A stretch of DNA of 64,000 nt from Streptomyces canus 299MFChir4.1 (GTDB lineage: Bacteria > Actinomycetota > Actinomycetes > Streptomycetales > Streptomycetaceae). Shown here in pieces: positions 51,690 to 59,781 of the stretch (the stretch's first letter is position 1; each line of letters starts with the position of its first letter). The notes under the pieces are model-generated. The model was not told the DNA's origin. It did not search any database and saw only the letters and a program-made list of their open reading frames with translations. The translations under genes and the position numbers were made by a program. Location of the stretch: NCBI RefSeq assembly GCF_000383615.1, contig NZ_KB911583.1, positions 62,001 to 126,000 of the forward strand, written 5' to 3'.

Positions 51690-52922
51690 GTGAGCCCAGG
51701 ACAGCAAGAGCCCGTCACGGTCGTCGGCTCCGGGCCGTACGGCTTGGCCGTGGCTGCTCACTTGAAGTTCCGCAAGATCCACTTCCGGGTGTTCGGCGAG
51801 CCCATGGACGGCTGGCGTCGCCATATGCCGCAGGGCATGTATCTCAAGTCCTCGCCCTTCTCGTCCTCGATTTCCGCGCCGGAGCCGGGTTGGGGACTCG
51901 CGGACTTCTCCCTCTCGGAGGGGCGGGCCCCGAGGGGGGAGCGGGAGCCGGTGCCCATCGACGAATTCATCCGGTACGGCGTCTGGTTTCAGCAGCACTG
52001 TGTTCCCGAGCTCGAACGGGTGGCGGTGCGCCGTGTCGAAAAGGATTCCGGTGGCGGATTTCGCGTCACGCTGGATTCCGGCGAGGAATTCGGCAGTCGT
52101 GTCGTGGTGGTGGCCACCGGGATCGTCGAGTTCGCCCACGTGCCGGAGGTGCTGGCCCCCCTCATGGCGGACGGGCTCGTCTCCCATACGGCCGACCACA
52201 GTGACCTGTCGCCGTTCGAGGGGCAGGAAGTGGCCGTGGTCGGCGCGGGGCAGTCGGCGCTGGAGGGCGCCGCTCTGCTGTACGAGGCGGGCGCGCGGCC
52301 CATGGTCGTCGCACGTACCTCCTCCGTGGTCTTCGGGTCGCCCCCGCGCCTGGACCGGCCGTCGCAGCGCTCGCTGGGGGAACGGCTGAAGTATCCGAAC
52401 TCCCTTCTGGGCGACGGCTGGCCCCTCGTCGCGTGCAGCAGGGGGCCGGCCCTCTACCGGCACCTTCCCGACCCCGTCCGGGCCCATTTCCTGCGGACCG
52501 TCCTCGGCCCCTACGGCGCCTGGTGGCTGCGGGAACGGGTCGAGGGATGTTTCCCGGTGCGGCGCGGCTGCCGCATCCGCGCGGCGGCCCCAGCCGCGGG
52601 CGGGGGTGCGGAGCTCGAACTGGAGGACGCGCACGGCCGTCCGTGGACCTTGCGGGCCGACCATGTGATCGCGGGCACGGGTTACCGCGTCGACCTCGAC
52701 CGGCTTGAGTTGCTGAGCCCTGAGCTGCGCCGGGAGCTGGTCACGACCGCCGGTGCTCCGCGCCTCTCGGCGGACTTGGAGGCTTCGGTGCCCGGTCTGT
52801 TCTTCACCGGGCTGGCCGCCGCCCCGACGTTCGGCCCGTTGCTGCGGTTCGTCTCCGGGGCGGGGTTCGGAGCCCGGCGCATCAGTGCCGCGGTGGGGGA
52901 CCGGTTGGCCGGGCGGGGATGA
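51690..52922 (+). CDS. FAD/NAD(P)-binding monooxygenase-like flavoprotein
   Basis: 410 residues from GTG 51690 (GGGGAG upstream). FAD motif VVGSGPYGLAVAAHL at residues 10-24; central NADPH motif VAVVGAGQSALEGAALL near 180; the DHVIAGTGYRVDLDR tail matches the class B/lysine-hydroxylase-like monooxygenases. It likely N- or C-hydroxylates a small molecule, or simply oxidises it. It is divergent from a TetR and converges on the ATP-grasp gene (nine-base gap) at the start of a polysaccharide locus; whether it acts on the glycan or on something else is open. Confidence 0.86.
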   Translation: MSPGQQEPVTVVGSGPYGLAVAAHLKFRKIHFRVFGEPMDGWRRHMPQGMYLKSSPFSSSISAPEPGWGLADFSLSEGRAPRGEREPVPIDEFIRYGVWFQQHCVPELERVAVRRVEKDSGGGFRVTLDSGEEFGSRVVVVATGIVEFAHVPEVLAPLMADGLVSHTADHSDLSPFEGQEVAVVGAGQSALEGAALLYEAGARPMVVARTSSVVFGSPPRLDRPSQRSLGERLKYPNSLLGDGWPLVACSRGPALYRHLPDPVRAHFLRTVLGPYGAWWLRERVEGCFPVRRGCRIRAAAPAAGGGAELELEDAHGRPWTLRADHVIAGTGYRVDLDRLELLSPELRRELVTTAGAPRLSADLEASVPGLFFTGLAAAPTFGPLLRFVSGAGFGARRISAAVGDRLAGRG

Positions 52923-52931
52923 GCGGTCACG

Positions 52932-54146
52932 TCACGCGGGCGTTCGCCCGATGCGCAGCGGCCTGGTGACGCGCCGGGCGACCATGCCGCCGAAGCGGGC
53001 GGCCTCGGCGACCGCCGGCCAGGGGTCGTCCCAGCTCAGCCAGGCGCGCTCGGTTCCGCTCCGGGGCAGCACCGCCGACGGGAGTCGGCGCTCCTGCCAG
53101 GCACCGACGGCTGCCGACAGCACGTCCAGTTGACCCACGACGAACATCCGGCCGTACGCCTGTCGGGCGGGGGAGATCCGCTGCCCCGTCAGGTCCAGGT
53201 ACAGCGCCCGCACCACGTCGACGCCGTGTCCGTCCTCGAAGAGCCGGAACTGCGCTCCGACGCGCGGATTGAAGTCGACCAGTTTGTACCGGTCGTCCCG
53301 CCTGTCGTAGCGCCAGTCGAGATCGGCCACGCCGCTGTATCCGATCCGACGGCACAGGTCCGCGGCCAGCCGGGCGAGACCAGGATTGGCCCACGCCCAG
53401 GCCCGGGTCGTCGCTCCACTGCGCACCGGCCAGGAGCGGACCTTGTAGCCGGTGAACACGGCGGCTGGTGCGCCATGGGCCCCGCAGTAGAGGTGGGTGA
53501 TCCAGTCCTCCGCGTGGGAGGGCGGGATGTACTCCTGCATCAGCACCGAAGGCCTGTCGCGCGACCCCACGAGGGTGAGGAGTTCGCCCTCGTCGTGGGC
53601 GACGGTGGTGTGGCCCACCACGGGAGAGCGCACCCTGGTGTACGCCTCCAGGTTCTTCAGTACCACCGGGTAGCCCAACTCCCGTGCGAAGAAGACGAGT
53701 TGTGCCCGGTCGGTGGGCGCGTGCGCACGGGGTGTCGGCACCCCGTGCTCGACGCAGACGCGGCGGAGCCCCTCCTTGCTTGCCAGTCTGCGGGGCAGAC
53801 CGGGAGGCACGGGAGGCAACAGGAACCATTCCGCGAGGCGTTCGGCGTGTTCGGCCAGGAGGACGGCGGACTCGTCGTCGGTCGGTACGGCGACCGACCT
53901 GCGTCCGATCGCGCGGCCGATACGGATCAGCGTCGAGGCGAGTGCGCGGGGGTCCTCCAGGCCCGTCGTGGGCGCGACGAACCCGCCGGCGAGATGGCGG
54001 GAGACGGCGCAGGGGGTGAACCGGTCCTCGACCATGGCGTACACCGGCACACCTGCCCTGCCCAGACTCCGCAGCGCTCCGAGACAGCCGTGGTTCTGCG
54101 GTGAGCGGCCCACTTTGACGAGCAGGGCGGGTACGTCGTGGTCCAT
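52932..54146 (-). CDS. ATP-grasp carboxylate-amine ligase
   Basis: 404 residues from ATG 54146 (GAGG upstream). ATP-grasp of the carboxylate-amine ligase (D-aspartate-ligase-like) group: LASKEGLRRVCVEHGVPTPRA, the Lys of the ATP loop in YPVVLKNLEAYT, VLMQEYIPPSHAEDW, then metal-binding DLDWRYDRR and LVDFNPRVGAQFRLF. Forms an amide or similar bond using ATP. Within a glycan locus it might attach an amino acid to a uronic acid. It lies 19 bases after the sugar transferase, on the same strand, so probably the same transcript. Confidence 0.88.
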   Translation of the reverse strand: MDHDVPALLVKVGRSPQNHGCLGALRSLGRAGVPVYAMVEDRFTPCAVSRHLAGGFVAPTTGLEDPRALASTLIRIGRAIGRRSVAVPTDDESAVLLAEHAERLAEWFLLPPVPPGLPRRLASKEGLRRVCVEHGVPTPRAHAPTDRAQLVFFARELGYPVVLKNLEAYTRVRSPVVGHTTVAHDEGELLTLVGSRDRPSVLMQEYIPPSHAEDWITHLYCGAHGAPAAVFTGYKVRSWPVRSGATTRAWAWANPGLARLAADLCRRIGYSGVADLDWRYDRRDDRYKLVDFNPRVGAQFRLFEDGHGVDVVRALYLDLTGQRISPARQAYGRMFVVGQLDVLSAAVGAWQERRLPSAVLPRSGTERAWLSWDDPWPAVAEAARFGGMVARRVTRPLRIGRTPA

Positions 54147-54165
54147 GGCGGCCTCGGTCCGTTCG

Positions 54166-55602
54166 TCAGTAGGCGCCGGTCCCGCGCACCACAGCGCCGG
54201 GCGTACGCGCCAGGATGTGCAGGTCGAGCGTGGTCGACCAGTTCTCCACATAGCTCATGTCGAGCCGTATCCGCTCCTCCAGGGGGAGGTCGGAGCGGCC
54301 GCTCACCTGCCACAGTCCGCTCAGTCCAGGCTTCACCAGCATCCGGTGGCGCCGGACCTCCTCTGGCAGTGCGCCGACCTCGCCGGGCGGCAGTGGGCGC
54401 GGGCCGACGAGCGACATCTGGCCCCCCACCACGTTCAGCAGCTGGGGGAGTTCGTCCAGCGACCAATGACGCAGCAGCGCTCCGACCCGGGTGATCCTGG
54501 GATCGTGGGTGATCTTGAAGAACGCGCCGTCGCCGTACTGGTTGAGTTCGGTGAGGCCGGCCCGGCGCTGCTCGGCGTCCCGGCACATCGTGCGGAACTT
54601 CAGCAGGGTGAACTCCCGGCCGTGCAGCCCGACCCGGGCATGCCGGAACAGCACCGGGCCCGGGCTGTCGAGCCGTACGGCCAGGGCGACGACCAGCATG
54701 AGGGGGGACAGGAGGACGAGTCCGACCGCGGCGAGCAGCCGGTCCGTCAGTTCCTTGGGGACGCGGGGGAGGCGGGAGAGCGTGGGGCCGTGCAGCTCCA
54801 TCAGCGGGAGCCCGGCGACCGGGGTCACGGCGAGCCGGGGGGCCGCCACCTCCGCCAGCACCGGTGCCAGCAGGAGTTCGACGTGCTCGGCCTGGAGCTC
54901 CCAGGACAGTCTGCGCAGCTGGCCGGGGTCCAGATCGGCCCCTGGGACGACGACCACCGCATCGCAGCCGCTTCGCCGCACCGCTTCGAGGGTGTCGTCG
55001 ACACAGCCGGACGACGGGGCGTCCGCACCGGTTCCCCCGTCGGTCAGGCGCACGTCGACGACGTCGAGCTCGCAGACCGTGCCGCGCCGAAGGGCGGCCG
55101 TCAGCCCCGCGACGGAACGGGCGGGACCGACCACCACCGCACGTTCAAGACGCCGGCCGAGGCGCCACCCCCTTCGGATCCGCGACCGCCGCACTCCGCG
55201 CAGCAGTAGAGCGACCAGCACGGCGATGGGCAGGGCGAGCAGTGTGTCGTGCAGTACTTCGCTTCCGGGCGTGAACCACCAGACCACGCTCGCCGCCACG
55301 GCGATCAGTCCCGCCGCGCTGAGCACGCGGTGGAACTCGTCCGTCCCGGCCCGCAGACAGTGCTGTTCGTAGGCCCGTTGCAGAGCGAGGGAGAGGAGCC
55401 AGGCGGCCGGAAGGACGGCGGGCAGCAGCCATCGGTCGAAGGACGCCAGGACAGTGACGCCTGCCGTGAGCGCGGCGAGCGCGTCCATCGCCAGGAACGG
55501 GAACACCGGGACATGGCATCCGCCGGTCCGGCGTGGCGTGTCGGGGGTGCCTCGCCGCGATCGCGGGGGCGCGTCCTTTCGGGCCGTGCTGAGCGTCGTC
55601 AT
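54166..55602 (-). CDS. Polyprenyl glycosylphosphotransferase (WcaJ/CpsE-like)
   Basis: 478 residues from ATG 55602 (AAGGGG upstream). N-terminal half has about five membrane helices and a Rossmann-like domain (residues about 150-250, AVVVGPARSVAGLTAALR); the C-terminal bacterial sugar transferase has VLFRHARVGLHGREFTLLKF, SLDELPQLLNVV and SLVGPRPLPPGE. It transfers a sugar phosphate to undecaprenyl phosphate at the membrane, initiating repeat-unit synthesis. The promoter region (55637-55662) carries the shared GTAC-type motif. The polar tail of the ATP-grasp follows. Confidence 0.92.
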   Translation of the reverse strand: MTTLSTARKDAPPRSRRGTPDTPRRTGGCHVPVFPFLAMDALAALTAGVTVLASFDRWLLPAVLPAAWLLSLALQRAYEQHCLRAGTDEFHRVLSAAGLIAVAASVVWWFTPGSEVLHDTLLALPIAVLVALLLRGVRRSRIRRGWRLGRRLERAVVVGPARSVAGLTAALRRGTVCELDVVDVRLTDGGTGADAPSSGCVDDTLEAVRRSGCDAVVVVPGADLDPGQLRRLSWELQAEHVELLLAPVLAEVAAPRLAVTPVAGLPLMELHGPTLSRLPRVPKELTDRLLAAVGLVLLSPLMLVVALAVRLDSPGPVLFRHARVGLHGREFTLLKFRTMCRDAEQRRAGLTELNQYGDGAFFKITHDPRITRVGALLRHWSLDELPQLLNVVGGQMSLVGPRPLPPGEVGALPEEVRRHRMLVKPGLSGLWQVSGRSDLPLEERIRLDMSYVENWSTTLDLHILARTPGAVVRGTGAY

Positions 55603-55636
55603 CTGGATGCACCCCTTGGAGCCGAAGACCGGGCTC

Positions 55637-55662
55637 TGTACGTGTACGTTGTAAATATACAT
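55637..55662. promoter_or_regulatory. Shared polysaccharide-locus motif, copy A
   Basis: Begins TGTACGTGTAC and continues with GTTGTAAATATACAT. AT-rich in a very GC-rich genome. 20 of 26 positions equal copy C at 63645. It lies 35 bases upstream of the ATG of the sugar transferase (minus strand). Confidence 0.7.
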
Positions 55663-55683
55663 ATTTGCGCCCGGAGAGGTGCT

Positions 55684-55713
55684 GGTCAAGACGTTGGTCT
55701 CGGGGTCTTGACC
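55684..55713. promoter_or_regulatory. Inverted repeat GGTCAAGAC / GTCTTGACC
   Basis: Nine-base perfect arms around a 12-base spacer, placed between motif copies A and B in the divergent region of the sugar transferase and GT4 genes. It could be a second regulator's binding site or a bidirectional hairpin. Confidence 0.5.
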
Positions 55714-55736
55714 GCCGGTGGTCGCGCGGAGGACGG

Positions 55737-55760
55737 TGTACGTGTACTAAGTAAACCCAT
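55737..55760. promoter_or_regulatory. Shared polysaccharide-locus motif, copy B
   Basis: Starts TGTACGTGTAC, then TAAGTAAACCCAT. It matches copy A exactly over the first 11 bases and again at GTAA. It lies 24 bases ahead of the GT4 gene on the plus strand. Confidence 0.6.
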
Positions 55761-55784
55761 GACCTGTGCCAAGGAGGTCGTGAC

Positions 55785-56918
55785 ATGCGCGGCCGGACCG
55801 TCCTCCACCTCGCGCAGTCCAGCGAGGGTGGCGTCGCCACTGTGGTCACCGACCTCGTCGGCGGACAGCGGGGCAGCGGGGACCGCGTGGTCGTCGCCTG
55901 TGCTCCGGGCAGCCGGCTGGCGGCTTCGGCCGCCCGGGCGGGAGCCGAGGTGATGCAGTGGCGGGCCGTGAGTGCGCCGGGGCCCGCCACCGCGGCCGAG
56001 GTGATCGGTGTGCGGCGGATCGTCGCCGCCGTCCGTCCGGACCTGGTGCACCTGCACAGCTCCAAGGCGGGGCTGGCCGGCCGACTCGCGCTGCGCGGCC
56101 GTCTCCCCACCGTCTTCCAGCCGCACGCGTGGTCGTTCTTCGCCGCCGAGCCCGGTCGCCCGCTGTACTGGGCCTCGGTGCGCTGGGAGCGGGCGGCGTC
56201 CCGGTGGGCACACCGGCTGGTGTGCGTCAGCGAGGCGGAGCGCACGGACGGTGAGGCCGCGGGAGTCCGGGCCCGGTACTCGGTGGTGCCCAACGGCGTG
56301 GACCTCGCGCACTTCGTGGCGGCCGGAGACGCCGAGCGGAGTGCGGCACGGGCCAGGCTGGGCGTCGAACCGTCGGCCCCGCTGGCGGTGTGCGTGGGCC
56401 GGCTGCATCGGCAGAAGGGCCAGGACCTGCTGCTGACCGCCTGGCCGGGCGTCGGACGACGGGTTCCGCGAGCACGGCTGGCCCTGGTTGGTGACGGGCC
56501 CGACCGTGCGTCGCTTCAGGAGCGGGCGCCCGCCGCGGTCGTCTTCGCCGGCGATGTGGCCGACCCCCGTGACTGGTACCTCGCGGCCGATCTCGTCGTG
56601 CTGCCCTCCCGCTGGGAGGGCATGGCCCTGGCTCCACTGGAAGCCATGGCCTGTTCCTGCCCCGTGATCGTGAGCGACGTCCCGGGAGCCCGGGAGTCCC
56701 TGCCGCCGGGGCACATGCGGACCGGCCTGGTGCCGCCCGGGGACACCCGGGCGCTGACCGACGCGGTCGCCACGCTGCTGGCCGACCGCGAGGGCTGCCG
56801 GGCGCTGGGGAAGCAGGCGCGGGCACACATCCGCGAACAGCACGGCGTGCAGCGTGTCGTGGAGCGCTTGTACGCCGTCTACGAGGCGGCTGACCGGGAG
56901 TGGAGCGCGGGCCGCTGA
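55785..56918 (+). CDS. Glycosyltransferase family 4
   Basis: 377 residues from ATG 55785, with a perfect AAGGAGGT ribosome site. GT-B fold: N-terminal LAQSSEGGVATVVTDLVGG, DLVHLHSSKAGLAGRLA, then VPNGVDLAHF, GRLHRQKGQDLLLTAW and the retaining-GT motif EGMALAPLEAMACSCPV (Glu near 283). It adds a sugar to the lipid-linked repeat in the cytoplasm. It ends ten bases before the deacetylase stop on the opposite strand. The donor is unknown. Confidence 0.93.
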   Translation: MRGRTVLHLAQSSEGGVATVVTDLVGGQRGSGDRVVVACAPGSRLAASAARAGAEVMQWRAVSAPGPATAAEVIGVRRIVAAVRPDLVHLHSSKAGLAGRLALRGRLPTVFQPHAWSFFAAEPGRPLYWASVRWERAASRWAHRLVCVSEAERTDGEAAGVRARYSVVPNGVDLAHFVAAGDAERSAARARLGVEPSAPLAVCVGRLHRQKGQDLLLTAWPGVGRRVPRARLALVGDGPDRASLQERAPAAVVFAGDVADPRDWYLAADLVVLPSRWEGMALAPLEAMACSCPVIVSDVPGARESLPPGHMRTGLVPPGDTRALTDAVATLLADREGCRALGKQARAHIREQHGVQRVVERLYAVYEAADREWSAGR

Positions 56919-56927
56919 CCGTCGGGG

Positions 56928-57683
56928 TCACCGCCGGGGCGCACGGCCGATCATGGAGTGCAGGCCTGAGCGCAGGGCAGGGGCATGACCTGATAGCCGC
57001 CGCAGGGCGGGATAGGCCCGCCAGGTCTTCATGCGGAACGTCAGATCGGTGTCGATGGACGTGATGTCCACCCGGGGGACGGCGAACCGTCCGACTCCCT
57101 CGTGCACACTGAAGGCCACCTCGAAGCCGGCCTCGGCCACGGCCCTGCGCGCCGCGGCGTCATGGTCCCCGTACGGGTACGCGTAGGCGCGAGGCGTACG
57201 GCCCGTGAGCTCGGCCAGCGCCCGCGCGGCGTCGGTGACGTTGCGGGTCAGCGTCTCGGGATCGGTACCCGCCAGATGGCTGTGGTCCCATCCGTGGCAT
57301 TCGACGTCCAGCCCCGCCGCGACCAACCGCCGTACGCCGTCGGCGTCCACGAGTGGCTCGTCGGGCATCTCGGGCATCCAGCCGGACCGCCCACCGAGCA
57401 GACCGCTGAGCACGAAGACGGTGGCGGGCACGTCCAGTTCCCGCAGCACGGGCAGGCCCTCGTCGAGGAAGGCCTGGTAGCCGTCGTCGAAGGTCAGCAG
57501 CACGCTCCGGCTCGGCGAATCGCCGCGGAGATAGGCGTCGAGGGTCAGCGGGGTCCAGCCACGGTCGAGCAGCGCGCGCAGCTGTCCGCGCAGGCTCTCG
57601 GGCGGCACGAAGAGGTTGTGCGGGTCATGAGCCGCCGAGCGGGTGCCGACGGCGTGGTACATGAGGACTCGTTCAGAACCCAT
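56928..57683 (-). CDS. Polysaccharide deacetylase (NodB domain)
   Basis: 251 residues. NodB/CE4 motifs: MYHAVG, the catalytic TFDDGYQAF (Asp near 66), metal histidines in ECHGWDHSHLAG (HxxxH) and AYAYPYGDHD, and a VPRVDI end. No signal peptide or membrane helix is seen, so it may work in the cytoplasm or be exported by another route. It removes acetyl groups from amino sugars of the glycan. Last gene of the wzx-GT-ligase operon: ATG overlaps the ligase gene's end by 11 bases. Confidence 0.92.
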   Translation of the reverse strand: MGSERVLMYHAVGTRSAAHDPHNLFVPPESLRGQLRALLDRGWTPLTLDAYLRGDSPSRSVLLTFDDGYQAFLDEGLPVLRELDVPATVFVLSGLLGGRSGWMPEMPDEPLVDADGVRRLVAAGLDVECHGWDHSHLAGTDPETLTRNVTDAARALAELTGRTPRAYAYPYGDHDAAARRAVAEAGFEVAFSVHEGVGRFAVPRVDITSIDTDLTFRMKTWRAYPALRRLSGHAPALRSGLHSMIGRAPRR

Positions 57684-59781
57684 CAGTTTTCTCCCTGGCC
57701 GCTCTTCGGCTCGAATACCGGACGACGATGCCCACCCACACCCCGACCAGGAGGGCCGCGACGACCGCGACGGTCAACAGCAGTGTTCGCGAGGGCTTGT
57801 GCTCCGCCGCGGCCGGATCGGCCGGAGCCGTCACCTCCCCCGAGATCAGTTTGTCGTTGTCGCTGGCCCTGGCGACCGCGGCGGCGATCGAGTTGGCCGC
57901 ACGGGCGGACTGGTCCGCGTGCGCACTCGTCACCGTGACGTTCACGTTGGCCGTCTCCTGCTGCACGGCCACCGAGAGATTGCCCCGCAGGTCCGAGATG
58001 GCGATGGAGCTGCGGCGGGCCGCCTGATCCAGCGTGGTCGTGGCACCGGCGACCACGGCGTACTTGGTCGCGGCCAGCCGGACGATGTCGGCACTGATAT
58101 TGGGCTGGGAGCGTGGTGCGAACGAAACGGTGCTCGTCGCCGCGTAGCGAGTCGGCTGTGCCGTGATCACGATCAGGCCCACGCCGAGCACGACAACCCC
58201 GGCCAGCAGCCCGGCCAGGATCGCTCGCCCCATGGGAGGAACGGATCGCGGACGCTTCCCGGCGGGGCCGTCCTTCTCGGACCGCGCCGGGAAGCCGGCT
58301 GCCAACGACTCTGTCAGCCTCTTCATTTCGGCCACCTTCGCATTGTCACTGTCGGTCGTCGCCGAGCGAGTACGGGCGCATGCCGCGAGCAGACCGATGA
58401 ACAGCCACGTCATCGCCCCCAGTACGGGATTGCGCAGCGGATAGTCGACGGCTCCCTCGGCGATGACGGCGGTCAGCGCCGCGGCCGCCGCGGCGGAGAC
58501 GCCGGCCTCCGCCGGGAGAGCAGCCCAGCGGGCGGCCGCCCGGGAGCCGTTCGCGAGGGTCGCCGCCGCACGGCGATTGCGCAGGGCCTCCCTCGCTCCG
58601 ACGCCGATCGCGACGGCGAGGGCGGCGATCCCCAGGACCCCCTGCTCCGCACCCACGGTGAGATACAGGATGTGGGCGTGCACGACCTGCCTTACATCGG
58701 TGAACTGGGCGAGGCCGTGCGCGGCCGCCGCCGGAAAAGCGGCGGGCCCGCTGCCGAGGAACGGGCTGTGGGCCATCTGCTGAAAAGCCCCGGCCCAGGC
58801 CGCCGGCCGCTCGTCGAACGGGCTGCGCTCGCCGGTGAAGATCGTGCTGAACCGTTCGGCGATCACCGAGGAGTTCGACGTGGCCGACTCGGCCAGCAGA
58901 AGGGCCATCACGACCGCGCCCGTGACCAGGAAGGACATCAGCAACGGTCCGCGTGCCCCGGGCAACAGGGCCACCAGGACGGCCAGGCCGGCGAGGGCAC
59001 CGATCCAGCCCCCACGAGAGAGACTGAGCAGCAGAGCCATCAGCGCCAGCGCCGATGCGACTCCGCACACCGCGCACAGTGCCGCTCGTTTGCGGCGCAG
59101 CATGACCACGGCCATGGCCAGGCCGAAGCACAGCATCATCGCGGTGCAGAGGCCGAGTTCGTTGGGCTGCGCGAAGATTCCCGTGGGCCGGTTGCTGACG
59201 AGCGTCGAGCCGAAACGGGCTTGGAGGTCCGGGACGTCGACGAGGACGCTGCCGGACAGGACCGCTCCGCCCAGGACCACCGCCATGGCCAGCACGAGTA
59301 GGTCACGCCGGTGCACCGTCGCCACGACGACGGACGCGGCGAGAGCCAGTCCAGCAGCGTAGTTCGTGGTCTGCAGCAGTGAGTTGCGCAGGTCGACGCT
59401 GGTGAGCGTCGACAGGAAAGCGGACACCACCAGCAGCGTCGAAGCCGCGAGCACCGCGGATCTGCCGATCCGCCGTCCTCGGCCCCCGATGCGAGCCACG
59501 AGCACGACCGCGGAGGTCCAGACCGCCAGGATCTGCGCGACGTTCGTGGCGAGCGGCAGCCCGATGCTCCCTGCTGGAAGCAGCAGGGCGAAGGCAGCGA
59601 CAGCGAGGACCGGTCGCCGCAGTCCGGCCGCCGTGAGCACGGCCATCACGGGCACCACCACGAGGACGCCGAGGCCCAGGGTCGTACTGCGAGCGCCCAC
59701 CCAGGCAGCCGTCGCCGCGACCAGGACGGCGGCGCCGAGGGCCGGCGCGGCACGGCGGTCGAGCCCCATCGCCCGGATCAT
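57673..59781 (-). CDS. O-antigen ligase/polymerase fused to a Wzz-like domain
   Basis: 702 residues from ATG 59781. The first 480 form a multi-pass protein (about 12 helices) with the Wzy_C/O-antigen ligase region (residues about 190-420; FAQPNELGLCTAMML, SLSRGGWIGALAG, HSPFLGSGPAAFP, AHILYLTVGAEQG). The last part, from residue 517, is a Wzz-like unit: helix about 519-542, an outside region (RYAATSTVSFAPRSQ, residues about 545-660), then a C-terminal helix about 663-688. In most bacteria polymerase and chain-length regulator are separate genes, so this fusion is uncommon. There is no tyrosine-kinase tail. ATGA-coupled to the GT fusion. Confidence 0.87.
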   Translation of the reverse strand: MIRAMGLDRRAAPALGAAVLVAATAAWVGARSTTLGLGVLVVVPVMAVLTAAGLRRPVLAVAAFALLLPAGSIGLPLATNVAQILAVWTSAVVLVARIGGRGRRIGRSAVLAASTLLVVSAFLSTLTSVDLRNSLLQTTNYAAGLALAASVVVATVHRRDLLVLAMAVVLGGAVLSGSVLVDVPDLQARFGSTLVSNRPTGIFAQPNELGLCTAMMLCFGLAMAVVMLRRKRAALCAVCGVASALALMALLLSLSRGGWIGALAGLAVLVALLPGARGPLLMSFLVTGAVVMALLLAESATSNSSVIAERFSTIFTGERSPFDERPAAWAGAFQQMAHSPFLGSGPAAFPAAAAHGLAQFTDVRQVVHAHILYLTVGAEQGVLGIAALAVAIGVGAREALRNRRAAATLANGSRAAARWAALPAEAGVSAAAAAALTAVIAEGAVDYPLRNPVLGAMTWLFIGLLAACARTRSATTDSDNAKVAEMKRLTESLAAGFPARSEKDGPAGKRPRSVPPMGRAILAGLLAGVVVLGVGLIVITAQPTRYAATSTVSFAPRSQPNISADIVRLAATKYAVVAGATTTLDQAARRSSIAISDLRGNLSVAVQQETANVNVTVTSAHADQSARAANSIAAAVARASDNDKLISGEVTAPADPAAAEHKPSRTLLLTVAVVAALLVGVWVGIVVRYSSRRAAREKTDGF

